Shown here: in pieces, positions 28,283-32,487 of the stretch
Layout of the letters: every line of letters starts with the position of its first letter
How positions within the stretch are numbered: position 1 is the stretch's first letter
Source: an uncultured Thermoleophilia bacterium
GTDB lineage: Bacteria > Actinomycetota > Thermoleophilia > UBA2241
Assembly: GCA_903862845.1 (NCBI GenBank)
Contig: CAIOZS010000177.1
Span: 1 to 32,487 of the forward strand
Direction: 5' to 3'
DNA length: 32,487 bases
Program-made: the position numbers and the translations under genes
The notes under the pieces: model-generated
The model's database searches: none
What the model was told of the DNA's origin: nothing
Seen by the model: the letters and a program-made list of their open reading frames with translations, nothing else

Positions 28283-28474
28283 ATGTCCAAAGTCTGCTCG
28301 ACCTGCGGCAAAGCGCCCGCAATCGGCAACAACGTGAGTCACTCGCACCGCCACACCAAGCGGCGCTTCGACCCCAATCTGCAGCGCGTGCGCATCCTCG
28401 TTGCCGGCCATCCCAAGCACGCCTACGTGTGTACCCGCTGCCTCAAGTCGGGCAAGGTCATCAAAGCCGTCTAA
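28283..28474 (+). CDS. rpmB: 50S ribosomal protein L28
   Basis: This 63-residue ribosomal protein starts [26 protein letters not shown] (split here for length) and contains [11 protein letters not shown]. Cys5-x2-Cys8 and Cys50-x2-Cys53 mark the zinc-binding (C+) form rather than the Zn-free paralogue. The ATG at 28283 follows GAGGAACGGCC. rpmB divergent from or beside asp23-fakA is a common arrangement. An intrinsic terminator follows at 28518. Confidence 0.95.
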   Translation: MSKVCSTCGKAPAIGNNVSHSHRHTKRRFDPNLQRVRILVAGHPKHAYVCTRCLKSGKVIKAV

Positions 28475-28517
28475 GCACGTCGCGCTGACCGCGCCTTCGC
28501 GGTCCAGAAGCTCTCGC

Positions 28518-28542
28518 AGCCCTGCCATTCGGCGGGGCTTTT
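28518..28542 (+). terminator. Intrinsic terminator of rpmB
   Basis: AGCCCTGCC and GGCGGGGCT pair over 9 bp (one G-T wobble) around an ATTC loop, followed at once by TTTT. It lies 44 bp past the rpmB stop on the same strand. Confidence 0.8.
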
Positions 28543-28583
28543 GCGTAGTCAGACGCCCACGTCTATCGGAGAGGCACGAGATC

Positions 28584-28769
28584 ATGACGATGAAGACACG
28601 CTCCTGCCCACGCTGCGCCGCGGAGTTCGTCACAGGTGAGGCGCTTGACCACCATCTGTTTCGGACCCACACGGGTGAGGTGGAGACGCGCTCCTACCGC
28701 TGCGCCGTCTGTGACGCCGAGTTCGTGGCCGCAGCCGAGTGGCTCTCGCACGTGCGCGAAGGGCACTGA
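28584..28769 (+). CDS. 61-residue protein of two classical C2H2 zinc fingers
   Basis: This 61-residue protein consists of two fingers in exact classical C2H2 spacing. Finger 1 is Cys8-x2-Cys11-x3-Phe-x5-Leu-x2-His24-x4-His29. Finger 2 is Cys40-x2-Cys43-x3-Phe-x5-Trp-x2-His56-x4-His61. The inter-finger linker begins TGEV, echoing the eukaryotic TGEKP linker. The ATG at 28584 has GGAGAGG about 9 nt upstream. It follows the rpmB terminator and is convergent with the tyrosine phenol-lyase gene. DNA, RNA or protein binding is likely, but the target is unknown. Small C2H2 proteins occur in some bacteria and archaea, so transfer from a eukaryote is not required. Confidence 0.8.
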   Translation: MTMKTRSCPRCAAEFVTGEALDHHLFRTHTGEVETRSYRCAVCDAEFVAAAEWLSHVREGH

Positions 28770-28770
28770 C

Positions 28771-28790
28771 CCGGGTCGTCACCGACCCGG
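28771..28790. terminator. Bidirectional hairpin between convergent genes
   Basis: CCGGGTCG and CGACCCGG form an 8-bp perfect stem with a TCAC loop. It fills the 25-bp gap between the stops of the C2H2 gene and the lyase gene. There is no U-tract on either side. Confidence 0.5.
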
Positions 28791-28794
28791 ATCG

Positions 28795-30709
<1,915 letters not shown>

Positions 30710-30758
30710 CGTGCGGCTCCTTTGCCGTCGTTGCGGCGGTCTCGGGGGCGGAGCGGCG

Positions 30759-32033
30759 TCAGCCCTCGACGCCTTCTTCCTGCCCGAACAGGTCCTCGTG
30801 TACCAGCAGGTGACCCATCTTGTCCTTCTTGGTGCGCAGGTAGCACACATTGTCGTCCTGAGGGTCCACCTCGATGTGTTCGCGGCCGGTGACGCGCAGG
30901 CCGTAGCCCTCCAGCGCGACGATCTTCTTCGGGTTGTTGGTCATGATGCGGATCGACGTGAGACCCAGGTCGGCGAGGATCTGCGCGCCGATGCCGTAGT
31001 CGCGCAGATCGACGGCGAACCCCAGCTCGACGTTAGCCTCGACGGTGTCCATGCCCTGCTCCTGGAGCGCGTAGGCTTTCAGCTTGTTGATGAGCCCTAT
31101 GCCGCGGCCTTCCTGGCGCATGTAGAGCACGACGCCGAGACCCTCCGCCTCGATGCGTTTCAGCGACTCGGCCAGCTGCTCGCCGCAGTCGCAGCGCAGA
31201 GAGCCGAACGTATCGCCGGTGAGGCATTCGGAGTGCACCCGCACGAGCACGTCCTTGCGGCCCGCGACGTCGCCCTTCACGAGGGCGACGTGATGGCCAC
31301 CGTCGATCACGGATTCGTAGCCCACGGCCTTGAAGTCGCCATACTTGGTGGGCATGGCCACGGTGGCCGCGCGGCGGATGAGCCTCTCGTTGCGGCGTCG
31401 GTACTTGATGAGATCGGCGACGGTGATGAGCTTGAGGCCGTGCTCCTCGGCATACGGGATGAGATCGGGCACGCGGGCCATGGTGCCGTCGTCGTTCATG
31501 ATCTCGCAGATGACGGACGAGGGGTTCAGGCCGGCGAGCCGCGCGAGGTCCACGCCGGCCTCGGTCTGCCCGGCGCGCTCGAGCACGCCGCCGGGGCGCG
31601 CCATAAGCGGGAACACGTGGCCCGGCTGCACGAGTGCCTCCGGTGCAGACTCAGGATCGATGGCCACCTGGATGGTGTGCGCGCGGTCGGCGGCGGAGAT
31701 GCCGGTCGTGACGCCTTCGCGCGCCTCGACCGACACGGTGAAGGCCGTCTGCAGCCGCGCTTCGTTGTGAGCCGTCATCGGCGGCAGGTTCAGCTCCGCG
31801 CAGCGTTGCGGCGTGAGCGTCAGGCAGATGAGCCCGCGGCCTTCCTTGGCCATGAAGTTGACGCGCTCGGCGGTCGCGAACTGCGCGGCCATCGTGAGGT
31901 CGCCCTCGTTCTCACGGTCCTCGTCGTCGCAGACGATGATCATCTTGCCCTCGCGCAGATCATCGAGCGCCTCGGCGATGGACGCGAAAGGCCGTCCGCT
32001 GTTCCCGCCGCCGCGTTCTTGGTCGCTGCCCAT
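30759..32033 (-). CDS. ribBA: Bifunctional DHBP synthase / GTP cyclohydrolase II
   Basis: This 424-residue bifunctional enzyme covers both entry steps of riboflavin synthesis. The N-terminal RibB part (about residues 15-215) has [16 protein letters not shown] and the [15 protein letters not shown] region, with QPGHVFPL. The C-terminal RibA part (about 220-415) has [20 protein letters not shown] (three Zn Cys) and RQEGRGIGL, so both active sites look intact. It converts ribulose-5-phosphate to DHBP, and GTP to the pyrimidine precursor. The ATG at 32033 overlaps the ribE stop (ATGA). The next gene is ribH. Confidence 0.95.
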   Translation of the reverse strand: MGSDQERGGGNSGRPFASIAEALDDLREGKMIIVCDDEDRENEGDLTMAAQFATAERVNFMAKEGRGLICLTLTPQRCAELNLPPMTAHNEARLQTAFTVSVEAREGVTTGISAADRAHTIQVAIDPESAPEALVQPGHVFPLMARPGGVLERAGQTEAGVDLARLAGLNPSSVICEIMNDDGTMARVPDLIPYAEEHGLKLITVADLIKYRRRNERLIRRAATVAMPTKYGDFKAVGYESVIDGGHHVALVKGDVAGRKDVLVRVHSECLTGDTFGSLRCDCGEQLAESLKRIEAEGLGVVLYMRQEGRGIGLINKLKAYALQEQGMDTVEANVELGFAVDLRDYGIGAQILADLGLTSIRIMTNNPKKIVALEGYGLRVTGREHIEVDPQDDNVCYLRTKKDKMGHLLVHEDLFGQEEGVEG

Positions 32034-32487
32034 CAGAACCCCGCTTCCGCTAACTTCTCCCAGGTGAGTCCTTCGCCGGGCTTGCGCCCTGCGACGAACG
32101 CATACACGTACTTGGCGATGAGATCCGCCTCGAGATTGACCCGCACGCCCGGCGCCAGCCGCGCCAGCGTGGTGACTGCAGCGGTGTGCGGGATGAGGGA
32201 CACGCGCAGACGGCTGCCCTCGACGGCGGCGATGGTCAAGCTCACGCCGTCGAGCGCCACCGAGCCTTGCGCGACGCTGACCGCGCTCACGGCCGGCGGC
32301 GCTTCGAGCTCCACGACCAGCGCGTTGCTCTCGGGCGTGACGCGCACGACCGTGCCGACCCCGTCGATGTGCCCGCTCACGAGGTGCCCGCCGAGGCGCG
32401 ACTGCAGAGTGAGGGCACGCTCGAGGTTGAGGCGGTCGCCCGGCCGCCGGTCGGCGAGCGTCGTGCGCCGCACGGTCTCGGGCATCA
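32033..32487 (-). CDS. ribE: Riboflavin synthase alpha chain (5'-truncated by the window edge)
   Basis: The last 151 codons of riboflavin synthase are present. They run from MPETVRRTTL (an internal conserved segment) through LQSRLGGHLVSGHIDGVG and VALDGVSLTI to TWEKLAEAGF. It dismutates two lumazines to riboflavin in a trimer of two similar barrels. The N-terminal start and the first roughly 50 residues lie beyond the right edge. Any FMN riboswitch or ribD of this operon would also be further right, outside the window. Its stop overlaps the ribBA start. Confidence 0.93.
   Translation of the reverse strand, partial: MPETVRRTTLADRRPGDRLNLERALTLQSRLGGHLVSGHIDGVGTVVRVTPESNALVVELEAPPAVSAVSVAQGSVALDGVSLTIAAVEGSRLRVSLIPHTAAVTTLARLAPGVRVNLEADLIAKYVYAFVAGRKPGEGLTWEKLAEAGF

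Overview
The window is about 32.5 kb of high-GC DNA (roughly two-thirds G+C by eye) that is almost fully coding, with most genes on the minus strand. DivIVA, SepF, ProC, YggS and PgeF lie together, next to RecG, DegV/FakB, FakA, Asp23 and RpmB. GTG starts and 4-bp ATGA/GTGA overlaps are frequent. This points to a chromosomal segment of a Gram-positive, probably deep-branching actinobacterium (Thermoleophilia-, Coriobacteriia- or Geothermincolia-like). The exact lineage is an inference. I see no tRNA, rRNA, CRISPR array, insertion sequence or prophage gene.

Region 1 (1-13.4 kb) is a catabolic block that makes and consumes propionyl-CoA. An omega-aminotransferase, a CoA-acylating (methyl)malonate-semialdehyde dehydrogenase and a cupin form one minus-strand unit. 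prpE activates propionate. pccB-pccA-mutB-meaB form a tightly coupled operon for carboxylation, mutation and B12-chaperone functions. A VOC-family protein on the plus strand, between prpE and meaB, is the likely methylmalonyl-CoA epimerase. Together they can take 3-aminoisobutyrate or beta-alanine type amines, or propionate, to succinyl-CoA. Good sigma-70-like promoters precede prpE and pccB. A cluster of ATGAGCCG half-sites surrounds the putative aminotransferase promoter.

Region 2 (13.4-28.2 kb) starts with a Cys-rich C_GCAxxG_C_C protein. It continues with a long co-directional housekeeping train, listed in transcription order: DUF1858, asp23, fakA, fakB/degV, recG, a DHH-CBS-tRNA nucleotidyltransferase fusion, an M50 protease, pgeF, yggS, sepF, proC, divIVA, yggU, a 54-residue zinc-ribbon gene, lspA and rluD. 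It links fatty-acid phosphorylation, tRNA 3'-end processing, recombination, peptidoglycan and PLP homeostasis, septation and polar growth, and lipoprotein maturation. The DHH fusion gene appears to carry its own leaderless promoter.

Region 3 (28.2-28.8 kb) is a small plus-strand island: rpmB with promoter and intrinsic terminator, then a 61-residue protein made of two classical C2H2 zinc fingers. Region 4 (28.8-32.5 kb, minus strand) holds ribE (cut by the window edge), ribBA and ribH, followed by a beta-eliminating lyase whose diagnostic residues fit tyrosine phenol-lyase rather than tryptophanase.

The items most worth a second look are the C2H2 two-finger protein, the hidden zinc-ribbon gene, the half-site cluster at 3.6-3.7 kb, the Gln-for-His epimerase, the leaderless fusion nucleotidyltransferase and the tyrosine phenol-lyase. 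I found no clear new multi-gene defence or biosynthetic system.
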